64,000 bases of DNA, taken from positions 1 to 64,000 of the forward strand of contig JAQXQS010000002.1 of assembly GCA_029101305.1 (NCBI GenBank), in the 5' to 3' direction. This document shows, in pieces, positions 1-8,985 of this stretch. The translations under genes and the position numbers were made by a program. Every line of letters starts with the position of its first letter. Within the stretch, counting starts at the first letter, position 1. The notes under the pieces are model-generated. The model ran no database searches. It was given only the letters and a program-made list of their open reading frames with translations, and had not been told where the DNA came from. The stretch is from Clostridia bacterium (GTDB taxonomy: Bacteria; Bacillota; Clostridia; Lachnospirales; Lachnospiraceae).

Positions 1-920
1 ATACATTAAAAACAGTAAAATCCGGTAAGGACGCCTTTTTCCCGCAGAGTGAGACACTTTATACGGTTGTCCGCGATGGAAAGAAGCTGACTGTTGAGCC
101 GGAGGAACTGAGAAACCGTCCGTTCGTTGTATTTGGCATGAAAGCCTGTGATGTAAAAGGTGTTGCAGTTCTGGACAAGGTTTTCCTTGCAGATCCTGTA
201 GATACTTTTTATGCAGCAAGAAGAGATCATGGAACCATCGTTGCCCTGGCATGTCATGAGCCAGAGGAATCCTGTTTCTGTAAAGTATTCGGAACAGATG
301 CAGCGGATCCGGCAGCAGACGCTGACAAAGTGGCAGATGTAGCTGCATGGATGGTAGAGGGAAGCCTTTACTGGAAAGCACTCACAGAGAAAGGTGAGGC
401 ACTTACAGAGTCTGTAAAAGAACTGCTTACCCCGGCTGACAGCGAGCAGGCAAAAGTGGATGCTGAAAAAGAAGCAATCAGAGGCATTGTGGAAAAACTT
501 CCATACACCCATCTTTCCCTGGAAGGCTGGGATGGAAATGCCACAGATGAGAAATTCAATTCTCCTGTCTGGGAGACCTTATATAAACCTTGTCTGGCAT
601 GTGGAACATGCACTTTCGTATGTCCGACCTGCCAGTGCTACGACATTAAGGATTATGATACAGGACACGGTGTAAAACGTTATCGTTGCTGGGATTCCTG
701 TATGTATTCTGATTTCACGATGATGGCACATGGAAATAACCGTACCAGCCAGCTGCAGAGATTCCGTCAGAGATTCATGCACAAGCTTGTTTATTTCCCG
801 GCGAATAATAACGGTATGTATTCCTGTGTAGGATGCGGCCGTTGCGTGGAAAAATGCCCGTCATCACTGAATATTGTGAAGGTGATCAAGGCCTTTGAAA
901 AGCATGGAGGTGAAAAGTAA
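1..920 (+). CDS. AsrA/HydB-type 4Fe-4S electron-transfer subunit (5' end missing)
   Basis: The reading frame is open from the first base (codons start at base 3), so the gene begins upstream of the window and only its C-terminal 305 residues are seen. Two ferredoxin-type cysteine clusters are visible: CLACGTCTFVCPTC near base 590 and CVGCGRCVEKCP near base 828. The family (anaerobic sulfite reductase subunit A, NADP-hydrogenase beta) passes electrons between an NAD(P)H-oxidising flavoprotein and a catalytic subunit. The stop codon overlaps the next start by one base (TAATG), which implies a tight complex with that flavoprotein. With fumarate reductase genes following and no sulfite reductase subunit C or hydrogenase seen, I infer that it feeds electrons to the reductase. 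The family call is firm; the partner is inferred. Confidence 0.8.
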   Translation, partial: TLKTVKSGKDAFFPQSETLYTVVRDGKKLTVEPEELRNRPFVVFGMKACDVKGVAVLDKVFLADPVDTFYAARRDHGTIVALACHEPEESCFCKVFGTDAADPAADADKVADVAAWMVEGSLYWKALTEKGEALTESVKELLTPADSEQAKVDAEKEAIRGIVEKLPYTHLSLEGWDGNATDEKFNSPVWETLYKPCLACGTCTFVCPTCQCYDIKDYDTGHGVKRYRCWDSCMYSDFTMMAHGNNRTSQLQRFRQRFMHKLVYFPANNNGMYSCVGCGRCVEKCPSSLNIVKVIKAFEKHGGEK

Positions 921-1774
921 TGAGCGAGTGTACCTGTCATAAAAATTATACTCTGGATACTCTGATTCCGCAGGTTGGCGTGATCACAGACATTCACGAG
1001 GAGACTCCGGATGTAAAAACCTTTTGTGTGAAATCCCCGGATGGAGGAAAGCTTTTCGAGCATATGCCAGGTCAGTGTGCAATGGTCTGTGCACCAGGCG
1101 TAAGCGAAGGTATGTTTTCCATTACTTCTTCTCCTACAAACAAAGAGTATCAGGAATTCAGTATTAAGAAGTGCGGTGAGCTGACCTCTTATCTGCACAG
1201 CCTTCAGGTTGGAGATGAGATCACAGTCCGCGGACCATATGGAAACCATTTTCCAGTTGAGGATAAGCTGAAAGGCAAAAACCTTCTGTTTATCGCCGGT
1301 GGTATCGGTCTTGCACCACTTCGTTCTGTAATTAATTATGTGCTGGATAACCGTGATGACTACGGTACTGTAGATATTCTCTATGGTTCCCGTTCCGCAG
1401 ATGATCTGGTGAAATTAAAAGAGATCCAGGAAGTCTGGATGAAGGCCAAGGATGTAAATGTGTATCTGACAATCGACCGTGAGCAGGAAGGCTGGGACGG
1501 ACATGTAGGCTTTGTTCCGACCTATCTGAAGGAAATTGGTTTTGATACAAACAAAGTAGCTCTGGTCTGCGGACCGCCGATCATGATCAAGTTCGTACTT
1601 CAGGGACTGGAAGAACTCGGCTTCACCAGAACCCAGGTTTATACAACACTGGAGCTTAGAATGAAGTGCGGTATTGGTAAATGTGGACGTTGCAACATCG
1701 GCTCCAAGTATGTGTGCAAAGATGGACCAGTGTTCAGAATGGATGAGATAGATCAATTACCTGATGAGTATTGA
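920..1774 (+). CDS. AsrB/HydG-type FAD/NAD(P)H-binding oxidoreductase subunit
   Basis: 284 residues with the ferredoxin-NADP reductase fold. An FAD-binding barrel occupies about residues 15-110 (RGPYGNHF), followed by a nucleotide-binding half with GGIGLAPLRS near residue 125 and CGPPIMIK near residue 215. The C-terminal CGIGKCGRCNIG segment (near residue 250) is the 2Fe-2S ligand cluster of the AsrB/HydG/PyrK family. Its role is to oxidise NAD(P)H and pass electrons to the 4Fe-4S subunit encoded just upstream. The ATG overlaps the upstream stop by one base, so translation is probably coupled. The length is normal for the family. A 259-base gap with a hairpin repeat separates it from the iron-sulfur subunit that follows, which may lower downstream expression. 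Confidence 0.85.
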   Translation: MSECTCHKNYTLDTLIPQVGVITDIHEETPDVKTFCVKSPDGGKLFEHMPGQCAMVCAPGVSEGMFSITSSPTNKEYQEFSIKKCGELTSYLHSLQVGDEITVRGPYGNHFPVEDKLKGKNLLFIAGGIGLAPLRSVINYVLDNRDDYGTVDILYGSRSADDLVKLKEIQEVWMKAKDVNVYLTIDREQEGWDGHVGFVPTYLKEIGFDTNKVALVCGPPIMIKFVLQGLEELGFTRTQVYTTLELRMKCGIGKCGRCNIGSKYVCKDGPVFRMDEIDQLPDEY

Positions 1775-1782
1775 TAAGCAAT

Positions 1783-1914
1783 GAGCAGTGCGCTGGAATA
1801 TGGACATGTAGATCGTCGTGCTTGCACGTAAGAGCTACATGGCCGTATTCCTGCATAGGGCGAATGCCCTCAAGCGAGATGAAACGAAGTGGAATCGAGC
1901 TTGGAGCACTGCGT
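1783..1914. repeat. multi-hairpin intergenic repeat element
   Basis: A gene-free stretch folds into nested hairpins. The outer arms are GCAGTGC (1785-1791) and GCACTGC (1906-1912). Inside are a 16-bp imperfect arm pair (gaatatggacatgtag / ctacatggccgtattc) closed by CGTGC-TT-GCACG, then AGGGC-GAAT-GCCCT and CTCAAGC/GCTTGGAG. The CGTGCTTGCACG core resembles cores at 36129-36273 and 63259-63305. It lies inside the reductase operon and has no plausible coding content. Confidence 0.6.
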
Positions 1915-2033
1915 AGTAGAATAAATGAATCAGTTATTGCCAGTACACAGTCTTGGGGAATGGGTATCTCGCTAAGAGGCCCATTTCACAAGGCGTCCCC
2001 CTGGCATAAATAGAAGAAAGGAACAACCCAAAC

Positions 2034-2708
2034 ATGGAAAATATGGTAAACGTATATTTCTTCGGTAAAAAATACACCGTACCTGCAGACCTGACCATTA
2101 TGACGGCCATGGAATACGCAGGATATACCCTGAAAAGAGGCTGCGGCTGCCGCCATGGATTCTGCGGTGCCTGCGCAACCATCTACAGAATCAAAGGCGA
2201 CAACGAACTGAAAACCTGTCTTGCCTGTCAGACACAGGTGCAGGAAGGCATGTATGTAGCAAGCATCCCATTCTTCCCTACAGACAAGAGACTCTACAAC
2301 ATCGAAGACCTTCAGCCGAACCAGCAGGTGATGATGGAGCTTTATCCGGAAATATACAGCTGTATCGGATGTAACGCATGTACAAAAGCATGTACCCAGG
2401 GCTTAAATGTAATGCAGTACATTGCATATGCGCAGAGAGGCGAGCTTGAGAAATGCGCAGAAGAATCCTTCGACTGCGTAAGCTGCGGCTGCTGTTCCGT
2501 AAGATGCCCGGCCGGCATTTCCCACCCGATGGTAGGACTTCTTGCAAGACGTCTCACAGGTAAATACATTGCCCCGAAGAGTGAGCATCTTGAAAAACGT
2601 GTAGAGGAAATTCACGAAGGCAAATATGATGACCTGATCGAGCAGATCATGCAGAAACCAATTACAGACATGCAGGAACTTTACAACAACAGAGAAATTG
2701 AGAAATAA
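2034..2708 (+). CDS. frdB: fumarate reductase/succinate dehydrogenase iron-sulfur subunit
   Basis: 224 residues. The N-terminal plant-type 2Fe-2S domain carries GCGCRHGFCGAC near residue 40 and CLAC near residue 62. The C-terminal half holds two CxxCxxCxxxC clusters, CIGCNACTKAC (near 110) and CVSCGCCSVRC (near 148). This is the SdhB/FrdB and TfrB electron wire that links an electron donor to the flavoprotein subunit. It is slightly shorter than E. coli FrdB and lacks the CCG domains of methanogen TfrB. The flavoprotein gene starts 15 bases downstream, and no membrane anchor gene (frdC/D) is near, so the complex is probably soluble. The start has AAAGGAAC upstream. The second cluster is all cysteine, so it could hold a 4Fe-4S rather than 3Fe-4S centre. 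Confidence 0.85.
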   Translation: MENMVNVYFFGKKYTVPADLTIMTAMEYAGYTLKRGCGCRHGFCGACATIYRIKGDNELKTCLACQTQVQEGMYVASIPFFPTDKRLYNIEDLQPNQQVMMELYPEIYSCIGCNACTKACTQGLNVMQYIAYAQRGELEKCAEESFDCVSCGCCSVRCPAGISHPMVGLLARRLTGKYIAPKSEHLEKRVEEIHEGKYDDLIEQIMQKPITDMQELYNNREIEK

Positions 2709-2723
2709 GGAGGGCGTAAAACC

Positions 2724-4337
2724 ATGTATGCACCATATCCAGAAAACATGATGGAATCCATCAAAAAGGTAGAGGCTACAAGAGCACAGCGTATGGCAAC
2801 AGAGCCAAGACGTCTGAGTGCTGATGAGAAAGACGCTCTTCTTAAAAAATTCCATCCAGATTATAACCCGGACGCATTTGCAGAAATCAAAGTAGGTCCG
2901 AACAAAGGACAGAAAGCTCCTCTGGAACTGGCTGAAATGCTTCACTCAACAAGCCGTCTGATGAACGAAAAAATCGACCTTACAAAAATTGATTATGATG
3001 TAGATGTACTTGTAATCGGCGGCGGCGGTGCAGGTTCTTCCTGTGCTATCGAGGCACACAATGCAGGCGCAAACGTTATGATCGTTACAAAGCTGCGTAT
3101 CGGTGACGCCAATACCATGATGGCAGAAGGCGGAATCCAGGCAGCAGATAAAGAGAACGATTCCCCGGTACAGCATTACCTGGACTGCTTTGGCGGCGGA
3201 CATTTTGCTGCGAAGCCAGAGCTGGTAAAAAGACTTGTAATGGAAGCTCCGGATGCAATCAAATGGCTCAATGACCTTGGCGTTGAATTTGATAAAGCAG
3301 ATGACGGAACCATGATCACTACACATGGCGGCGGAACTTCCAGAAAGAGAATGCACGCTGCAAAGGACTATTCCGGATCAGAAATCATGCGTACTATCCG
3401 AGATGAAGTCCTGAACCTTGGAATTCCGGTAGTGGAGTTTACTTCAGCTGTTGAGCTTCTGAAGGATGAAAAAGGACAGGTAGCAGGTGCTGTTCTTCTT
3501 AACATGGAGACCGGAGATTACTCTGTTGCAAGAGCAAAGACTGTTGTAATCGCAACTGGCGGTGCAGGAAGAATGCATTATCAGGGATTCCCAACCTCCA
3601 ACCATTACGGTGCAACTGCAGATGGACTTGTACTTGGCTACAGAGCAGGTGCTTCTCTTCTTTATCAGGATTCCATCCAGTATCATCCGACAGGTGCCAT
3701 CTATCCGTCACAGATCCTTGGCGCACTGGTAACAGAGAAGGTACGTTCCGTTGGTGCACAGCTGGTAAATGCAAACGGAGAAGCTTACATTCATCCACTG
3801 GAAACCCGTGACGTAAATGCTTCCGGTGTTATCCGTGAGTGTGAGGAAGGCCGTGGCGTGGAAGTTCCTGGCGGACTTAAAGGTGTATGGCTGGATACCC
3901 CGATGATCGAAATCCTTGGAGGCGAGGGAACCATCGAGAAGAGAATCCCGGCTATGTTCCGTATGTATATGAATTACGGCATTGATATGAGAAAAGTACC
4001 GATCGTTATTTATCCAACCCTTCACTATCAGAACGGTGGTCTGGAAATCGACGGAGACGGATTTACAAAAGAAATTCCGAACCTTCTGGTTGCTGGAGAA
4101 GCAGCAGGTGGAATCCATGGAAGAAACAGACTGATGGGTAACTCACTTCTGGACGTAATTGTATTCGGAAGAAATGCCGGTAAAAAAGCAGCTGCGAAAT
4201 GCCAGAATGTAGAGCTTGGAGAGATGAATCTCGACCATATTTACAAATATGCAGAAGAGCTGAAAGAAGCAGATGTGCATACCGATAAGGTATCCCCGTT
4301 ACTGCTTCCGAAATATGCAAGACATGAGCAGAGATAA
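2724..4337 (+). CDS. frdA: fumarate reductase flavoprotein subunit (soluble type)
   Basis: 537 residues. After an unusual 90-residue N-terminal extension comes the FAD-binding motif VLVIGGGGAGSS. Fumarate site residues of the SdhA/FrdA family are recognisable: IQYHPTG, the catalytic Arg in ETRDV, the His in HYQNGG, and the Arg in GRNRLMGNS. The position that carries the FAD-linking His in E. coli FrdA (before AAEGG) reads NTMMAEGG, so FAD is probably bound non-covalently. In the family that favours fumarate reduction over succinate oxidation. The C-terminal helical domain is shorter than in membrane-bound enzymes. It sits between frdB and the fumarase genes, so malate to fumarate to succinate is the likely flow. 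AGGAGGG precedes the ATG. L-aspartate oxidase is an alternative, made less likely by the neighbours. Confidence 0.85.
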   Translation: MYAPYPENMMESIKKVEATRAQRMATEPRRLSADEKDALLKKFHPDYNPDAFAEIKVGPNKGQKAPLELAEMLHSTSRLMNEKIDLTKIDYDVDVLVIGGGGAGSSCAIEAHNAGANVMIVTKLRIGDANTMMAEGGIQAADKENDSPVQHYLDCFGGGHFAAKPELVKRLVMEAPDAIKWLNDLGVEFDKADDGTMITTHGGGTSRKRMHAAKDYSGSEIMRTIRDEVLNLGIPVVEFTSAVELLKDEKGQVAGAVLLNMETGDYSVARAKTVVIATGGAGRMHYQGFPTSNHYGATADGLVLGYRAGASLLYQDSIQYHPTGAIYPSQILGALVTEKVRSVGAQLVNANGEAYIHPLETRDVNASGVIRECEEGRGVEVPGGLKGVWLDTPMIEILGGEGTIEKRIPAMFRMYMNYGIDMRKVPIVIYPTLHYQNGGLEIDGDGFTKEIPNLLVAGEAAGGIHGRNRLMGNSLLDVIVFGRNAGKKAAAKCQNVELGEMNLDHIYKYAEELKEADVHTDKVSPLLLPKYARHEQR

Positions 4338-4440
4338 TTTATAGTAGATTTTGCAACAGCTTCCGGAAAAAATCTGGAAGCTGTTAAATAAAAACAGCAG
4401 AATTAATTCCTGCCGCTATATAAGAAAGGAGTTCATACAA

Positions 4441-5283
4441 ATGCGAGAGATAGAAGTAAGCAGACTTACAGACGTCATCGAAAAGCTCTGTATCGAAGCA
4501 AATGAACATCTTCCGGAAGACGTAAAATGCGCCATCAAAACATGCCGCGCATGCGAAGACGGAGAGATTGCCAAGGGCATCCTTGACAATATTATTGAGA
4601 ATTTTGACATTGCGGATAATGAGAATGTGCCGATCTGCCAGGATACAGGAATGGCATGTGTTTTCCTTGAAATCGGACAGGATGTACACTTTGTTGGTGG
4701 AGACCTTACCGATGCAATTAATGAAGGCGTACGCCGCGGATACACAAACGGCTATCTTCGTAAATCCGTTGTAAAAGATCCGGTACGCCGTGGAAACACT
4801 GGTGACAATACACCGGCTATGATCTACACAGAAATCGTTCCTGGTGACCAGGTTAAGATCACAGTTGGCCCGAAAGGCTTTGGAAGTGAGAACATGAGTA
4901 TGATCCGCATGTTCAAGCCGTCTGCAGGACTTCAGGGAATCAAGGATTTCATTCTGGAAGTAGTAGAGACTGCTGGTCCGAACCCATGCCCGCCTATGGT
5001 AGTCGGCGTTGGAATCGGTGGAACCTTTGACAAATGTGCCCTTCTAGCAAAGAAAGCACTGATGCGTCCACTGGATTCCCACAACCCGGATCCATTCTAC
5101 GCAGAGCTGGAAGATGAGATGCTGGAAAAAGTAAATAAACTGGGAATCGGACCGCAGGGCTTTGGTGGAAAAACCACAGCAATTGGCCTGAACATTGAGA
5201 CAATGCCTACTCATATTGCGGGAATGCCATGTGCAGTCAACATCAACTGCCACGTTACCCGTCATAAAACGGAGGTGCTTTAA
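4441..5283 (+). CDS. fumA: fumarate hydratase, alpha subunit (class I, bipartite)
   Basis: 280 residues, the N-terminal half of iron-sulfur class I fumarase (TtdA-like). It interconverts malate and fumarate in the cytosol. Candidate 4Fe-4S ligands are Cys in [10 protein letters not shown] (near residue 60), NPCPPMVVG (near 180) and the Cys in [19 protein letters not shown] and the [10 protein letters not shown] loop are family signatures. AAGGAG lies 10 bases before this ATG; an upstream in-frame extension to 4351 lacks a ribosome binding site and family similarity. The beta subunit starts 2 bases after the stop. The 103-base gap after frdA holds a weak hairpin, TTGCAACAGCTTCC / GGAAGCTGTTAAA. 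Confidence 0.9.
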   Translation: MREIEVSRLTDVIEKLCIEANEHLPEDVKCAIKTCRACEDGEIAKGILDNIIENFDIADNENVPICQDTGMACVFLEIGQDVHFVGGDLTDAINEGVRRGYTNGYLRKSVVKDPVRRGNTGDNTPAMIYTEIVPGDQVKITVGPKGFGSENMSMIRMFKPSAGLQGIKDFILEVVETAGPNPCPPMVVGVGIGGTFDKCALLAKKALMRPLDSHNPDPFYAELEDEMLEKVNKLGIGPQGFGGKTTAIGLNIETMPTHIAGMPCAVNINCHVTRHKTEVL

Positions 5284-5285
5284 TT

Positions 5286-5846
5286 ATGGAAAGAAGAAAA
5301 ATTACACTGCCTCTGACAAAAGAACTGGCTAAAACCCTTCACGCAGGAGACCAGGTTCTCCTTACCGGAACCATCTATACTTCCCGTGACGCAGGACATA
5401 AGCGTATGTGCGAAGCCCTTGCAAAAGGCGAAAAAATCCCATTTGATCCAACAGATGCAACTATTTATTATGTAGGACCAACTCCTGCAAAACCAGGTCA
5501 GGTGATCGGTTCCGCAGGCCCTACTACCAGCGGCCGTATGGATGCCTATGCACCAACCATGATGTCAGTAGGAGCCCGCGGCATGATCGGAAAAGGAGCC
5601 CGTCTCCCGGAAGTAGTAGAGGCCATGAAGAAATACGACGGCGTTTACTTCGGAGCCATCGGCGGCGCCGGTGCCCTTCTTGCAAAATGTATCAAAAAAG
5701 CTGAGCTGATCGCGTACGAGGATCTTGGCGCAGAAGCACTCCGTAAGCTCTATGTAGAGGACATGCCCCTTGTAGTCATTATCGACAGCGAAGGCAACAA
5801 TCTTTACGAAGAAGGTCGCAAAGAATATCTGGAAGAACATAAATAA
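5286..5846 (+). CDS. fumB: fumarate hydratase, beta subunit (class I, bipartite)
   Basis: 186 residues, the C-terminal half of class I fumarase (TtdB-like). Family hallmarks are LTGTIYTSRDAGHKR (near residue 27), YVGPTPAKPGQ (near 62), GPTTSGRMD (near 80) and the GKGA loop. It supplies the swivel domain that closes over the 4Fe-4S active site of the alpha subunit encoded 2 bases upstream. L-tartrate dehydratase uses the same architecture and is the alternative; the reductase genes before it favour fumarase. The 193-base AT-rich region after the stop ends this block. Confidence 0.88.
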   Translation: MERRKITLPLTKELAKTLHAGDQVLLTGTIYTSRDAGHKRMCEALAKGEKIPFDPTDATIYYVGPTPAKPGQVIGSAGPTTSGRMDAYAPTMMSVGARGMIGKGARLPEVVEAMKKYDGVYFGAIGGAGALLAKCIKKAELIAYEDLGAEALRKLYVEDMPLVVIIDSEGNNLYEEGRKEYLEEHK

Positions 5847-6039
5847 GACTAAAGTACAAATATATACTTTACATATCTGTTATTTTAGATTATATTAATG
5901 AGAAATACTACGTGTTTTGTCCTTATTATATAATATAGATATACCCCCTATATCAATTTAGGTGTTTACAAAAATTATGATTTATCTTAACCTGCGTACG
6001 GGAAGATAAAAGACAAAACACAGAAAGAAGGAACTTTTG

Positions 6040-6729
6040 ATGGACCATCATAAAAGGGTACAGACCTCAGAAACTTTCATAAACGGTGCATTTCTTGCAG
6101 TGTCAGGAGGCCTTCAGGATGCCTATACCTATTTTACCCGCGACGGCGTATTTTCCAACGCCCAGACCGGAAATGTGGTGCTGATGAGTGAGCGGTTTAT
6201 GAACGGGGAGTGGGCAGCAGGATTACACTATCTGATTCCATTGACCTCCTTTTTCCTTGGAGTACTGGTAGCAGAGCGCATTCAGGACAAGTTCCGCTAT
6301 GCCAAACGGCTGCACTGGCGCCAGGGAATCCTTCTGTTGGAGATTATCCTGCTGTTTCTGGTTGGCTTTGTGCCAGGAAACATGGATGTTCTGGCAACGA
6401 CTCTGGTATCTTTTTCCTGTGCGCTGCAGGTACAGACCTTCCGTAAAGTGGAGGGCAATTCTTATGCCAGCACCATGTGCATCGGAAACTTAAGAAGTGG
6501 TACAGCTGCTCTTTCCGCTTATATGCGTGAAAAGAATCCAAGGCTGCTTCACCAGGCATTATGTTATTTCGCAATTATTTTCCTGTTCGCTGTTGGAGCA
6601 GGAATCGGCGGCAGACTTTCCATAGTCTACGGCTACAAAGTAATCTGGGTTTCCAGCTTCCTGCTTCTGATCAGTTTTCTGCTCATGTTTATTGAGGAGA
6701 TTGAAGAAGCGGAGCATCATTGGCAGTAA
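6040..6729 (+). CDS. YoaK/DUF1275 family membrane protein
   Basis: 229 residues with about six hydrophobic segments and the family opening FINGAFLAVSGGLQDAYTYF, followed by NAQTGNVVLM. DUF1275 (YoaK) members are small integral membrane proteins of unknown transport role. The ATG at 6040 follows AGAAAGAAGGAAC; a TTG three bases earlier is a poorer start. It stands alone between the fumarase operon and a strong terminator. Confidence 0.85.
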   Translation: MDHHKRVQTSETFINGAFLAVSGGLQDAYTYFTRDGVFSNAQTGNVVLMSERFMNGEWAAGLHYLIPLTSFFLGVLVAERIQDKFRYAKRLHWRQGILLLEIILLFLVGFVPGNMDVLATTLVSFSCALQVQTFRKVEGNSYASTMCIGNLRSGTAALSAYMREKNPRLLHQALCYFAIIFLFAVGAGIGGRLSIVYGYKVIWVSSFLLLISFLLMFIEEIEEAEHHWQ

Positions 6730-6802
6730 GGGGATACAGATGTGTCTGTGAGAATGAATATGAATATGTATAAGGGCTGTAGAATAAGTCTCTGACTAAG
6801 AA

Positions 6803-6847
6803 ACGCCAGTTCCGGCAGATATCGGTTCTGGCGTTTTTTGTTTTTTC
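6803..6847 (+). terminator. intrinsic terminator
   Basis: The stem CGCCAGTTCCG / CGGTTCTGGCG is followed by a run of T. It lies 74 bases after the YoaK-type gene and closes that transcript. Confidence 0.8.
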
Positions 6848-6938
6848 ATTCTCCTGTTTATCTCTTTTTTTCTTTGTGTTATAATTGCGTTATCATTTTA
6901 CAGAAATTATTTTTATCATTACAAAGGAGAGTACAGTT

Positions 6939-8138
6939 ATGTCACACGTTTCATCAAACGGACGAGATCTTACTGTCCGTTATGCCTTCATCCAGTTTGC
7001 ATTCTGGATGAACTTTGCTTCGATTGTCGGTTTTGCAAGTATTTATCTGCTGAATGCTGGCTTTTCGAATACACAGATCGGCATCATGAGCGCAGCCGCT
7101 GGCATTTTTTCTGCTCTTTTACAACCCGTTATTGCCAGCTATGCCGATAAGGCATCCAGCCCTTCCCTGAAAAAGATCACACTCTTTGTTTCTGCGATTC
7201 CATTGGCCTTTTCTGTTCTCCTGAATATTTCCGGTCGTTCCAGGATATTTACCGGACTTTTTTACGGTGGTTGTATTGCATTTTTGCAGGTACTTACTCC
7301 TATGATCAATTCCCTTGGAATGGAAAGCCTGAATCAGGGACGGAAACTGAATTTTGGAATTTCCCGTGGGATGGGTTCCCTTGCCTATGCGGTTGCTGCT
7401 TATTTCCTTGGCATTCTGGTTGACAAAAAAGGCCCTGCCACTGTGCCTCCTGTCATTTTACTGGGGTTTGGACTGCTGATAGTATTTGTCTTGATCTTTC
7501 CATTTCAGAAGGTTCCTCATAAAGTGACGGATTCTTCTGCAAAAGACACAGCACCTTCTGGTATCTTAACCTTTTTTATAAAATACAAGCGCTTTACGGT
7601 TGTTTTGATCGGTTGTGTTTTGCTTTACATCAGCCATGTTTTTATTAATAATTTTACGTTCCAGATCATTGAACCAAAAGGCGGCACCAGTTCCAGTATG
7701 GGAGTTGCCATGGCTCTTGGCTCTGTATTGGAGCTGCCGACCATGTTTCTTTTTGGCTATATGCTAAAGAAAGCCCGCTGTGATTTCTGGTTCCGTATTT
7801 CCGGAATCTTCTTTACCTTAAAAATCCTGTTTTCCCTTCTGGTAACGAATATGACAGCTTTCTATGCGGTTCAGCTTTTCCAGGTGGGAGGATGGGCATT
7901 GATTGCCGTTTCCTCTGTCTATTATGTAAATTCTATTATGGAACCGGAAGATGCCATTAAGGGACAAGCCTATATTACCATGACCTACACTCTTGGAAGT
8001 GTCCTTGGCGCTTTGCTTGGAGGTACGCTTTTGGATCACGTGGGTGTGGATGCCATGCTTATCTACGGTACGATCGCTGCGTTCATTGGCGCTGTATTGC
8101 TTCTTTTGGCATCCGAAAAGCCCCGGCAAACAGAATAG
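6939..8138 (+). CDS. MFS transporter (sugar/nucleoside-symporter-like)
   Basis: 399 residues with 12 likely membrane helices. The first third has the MFS 1-like pattern (FASIYLLNAGFSNTQIGIM, then LQPVIASYADK). The central SRGMGSLAYAVAA segment resembles the nucleoside/lactose-permease-like group. The substrate is unknown. I chose the ATG at 6939 because AAAGGAGAG precedes it; an extension to 6885 has no binding site. It is followed 68 bases later by a flavin reductase gene, possibly in the same transcript. Confidence 0.8.
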   Translation: MSHVSSNGRDLTVRYAFIQFAFWMNFASIVGFASIYLLNAGFSNTQIGIMSAAAGIFSALLQPVIASYADKASSPSLKKITLFVSAIPLAFSVLLNISGRSRIFTGLFYGGCIAFLQVLTPMINSLGMESLNQGRKLNFGISRGMGSLAYAVAAYFLGILVDKKGPATVPPVILLGFGLLIVFVLIFPFQKVPHKVTDSSAKDTAPSGILTFFIKYKRFTVVLIGCVLLYISHVFINNFTFQIIEPKGGTSSSMGVAMALGSVLELPTMFLFGYMLKKARCDFWFRISGIFFTLKILFSLLVTNMTAFYAVQLFQVGGWALIAVSSVYYVNSIMEPEDAIKGQAYITMTYTLGSVLGALLGGTLLDHVGVDAMLIYGTIAAFIGAVLLLLASEKPRQTE

Positions 8139-8206
8139 CAATTTGCTGCTGGAATATACATTTAATTGAAAAAATATTAATTGAGCAATTTTGGAGGACA
8201 TAAAAA

Positions 8207-8731
8207 ATGAAAATTGTAATCATAAACGGAAGTGCCAGAAATGGAAACACATTAACTGCCATCAATGCTTTTATCAAAGGTGTATCTGAGGAAAATGAGA
8301 TTGAAATCATCCAACCGGACAAGCTGCACATAAGCCCATGTAAAGGCTGTGGCGTCTGTCAGTGTCATAAAGGCTGTGTTGCGCAGGATGATACGAATCC
8401 TACAATTGATAAGATTGCTGCCGCAGATATGATCGTATTTGCCACCCCGGTGTACTGGTGGGGAATATCCGCTCAGCTGAAACTGGTGATTGATAAATGC
8501 TACTGCCGTGGAATGCAGTTGAAAGGAAAGAAGACTGGAGTGATCGTAGTGGGAGGCTCACCTGTTGAAAATATCCAGTATGAGCTGATCCGCAAGCAGT
8601 TTGAATGCATGGGGAATTATTTATCCTGGGATATGCAGTTCCAGAAATCCTATTATGCAAATGCCAGGGATGAGCTGGAGAAGGATGCAGCTGCAATGAA
8701 AGAACTGGAAGAGTTAGGTGAAAGAGTTTGA
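8207..8731 (+). CDS. iron-sulfur flavoprotein-like NAD(P)H-dependent FMN reductase
   Basis: 174 residues of flavodoxin-like fold. GSARNGNT (residues 8-15) is the FMN phosphate loop, and ATPVYWWGISAQLK is the flavin-edge loop. A compact cysteine motif, CKGCGVCQCHKGC (near residue 44), fits the C-x2-C-x2-C-x(4-7)-C ligand pattern of Isf-type iron-sulfur flavoproteins. It probably dimerises and reduces quinone-, azo- or nitro-like acceptors, or passes electrons to ferredoxin partners. GGAGGAC precedes the ATG. It ends at a shared bidirectional terminator with the convergent LysR gene. Whether the cysteines hold a cluster cannot be seen from sequence. Confidence 0.8.
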   Translation: MKIVIINGSARNGNTLTAINAFIKGVSEENEIEIIQPDKLHISPCKGCGVCQCHKGCVAQDDTNPTIDKIAAADMIVFATPVYWWGISAQLKLVIDKCYCRGMQLKGKKTGVIVVGGSPVENIQYELIRKQFECMGNYLSWDMQFQKSYYANARDELEKDAAAMKELEELGERV

Positions 8732-8930
8732 AGTGCCGACTTCGTTATAAAAAGTTGAGAAAAGAGAAATTAGAAAAACAACAGTAACAGAAATGAGCTT
8801 TTAAAGTTGCCTGGGCTGCTGTGAAAAATGTGAAAATTTAAATATAATTCATGCAAAAAAATGTAGAAAATGATTCATAAAATCTATAAGCGTATGTTCA
8901 CGATATGTGAATACAAATAAAACTGATGTT

Positions 8931-8972
8931 TATAAGCCCTCCTGTTTCGTAAAAAAAGCAGGAGGGCTTATA
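8931..8972. terminator. bidirectional intrinsic terminator
   Basis: A perfect 14-bp stem (tataagccctcctg / caggagggcttata), with a T-rich/A-rich loop and flanks, lies between two convergent genes. It can stop both the flavoprotein and the LysR transcripts. Confidence 0.85.
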
Positions 8973-8985
8973 TCGTATCAAAAAA

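Noticed and set aside
1..920. Anaerobic sulfite reductase operon (asrABC)
   Set aside because: AsrA- and AsrB-like subunits are followed by FrdB/FrdA, not by the siroheme subunit AsrC, so sulfite reduction is not supported within the window.
1771..2013. 80-codon ORF between the flavoprotein and FrdB genes
   Set aside because: It runs through the multi-hairpin repeat, has no ribosome binding site and reads as low-complexity Arg/Ser-rich sequence.
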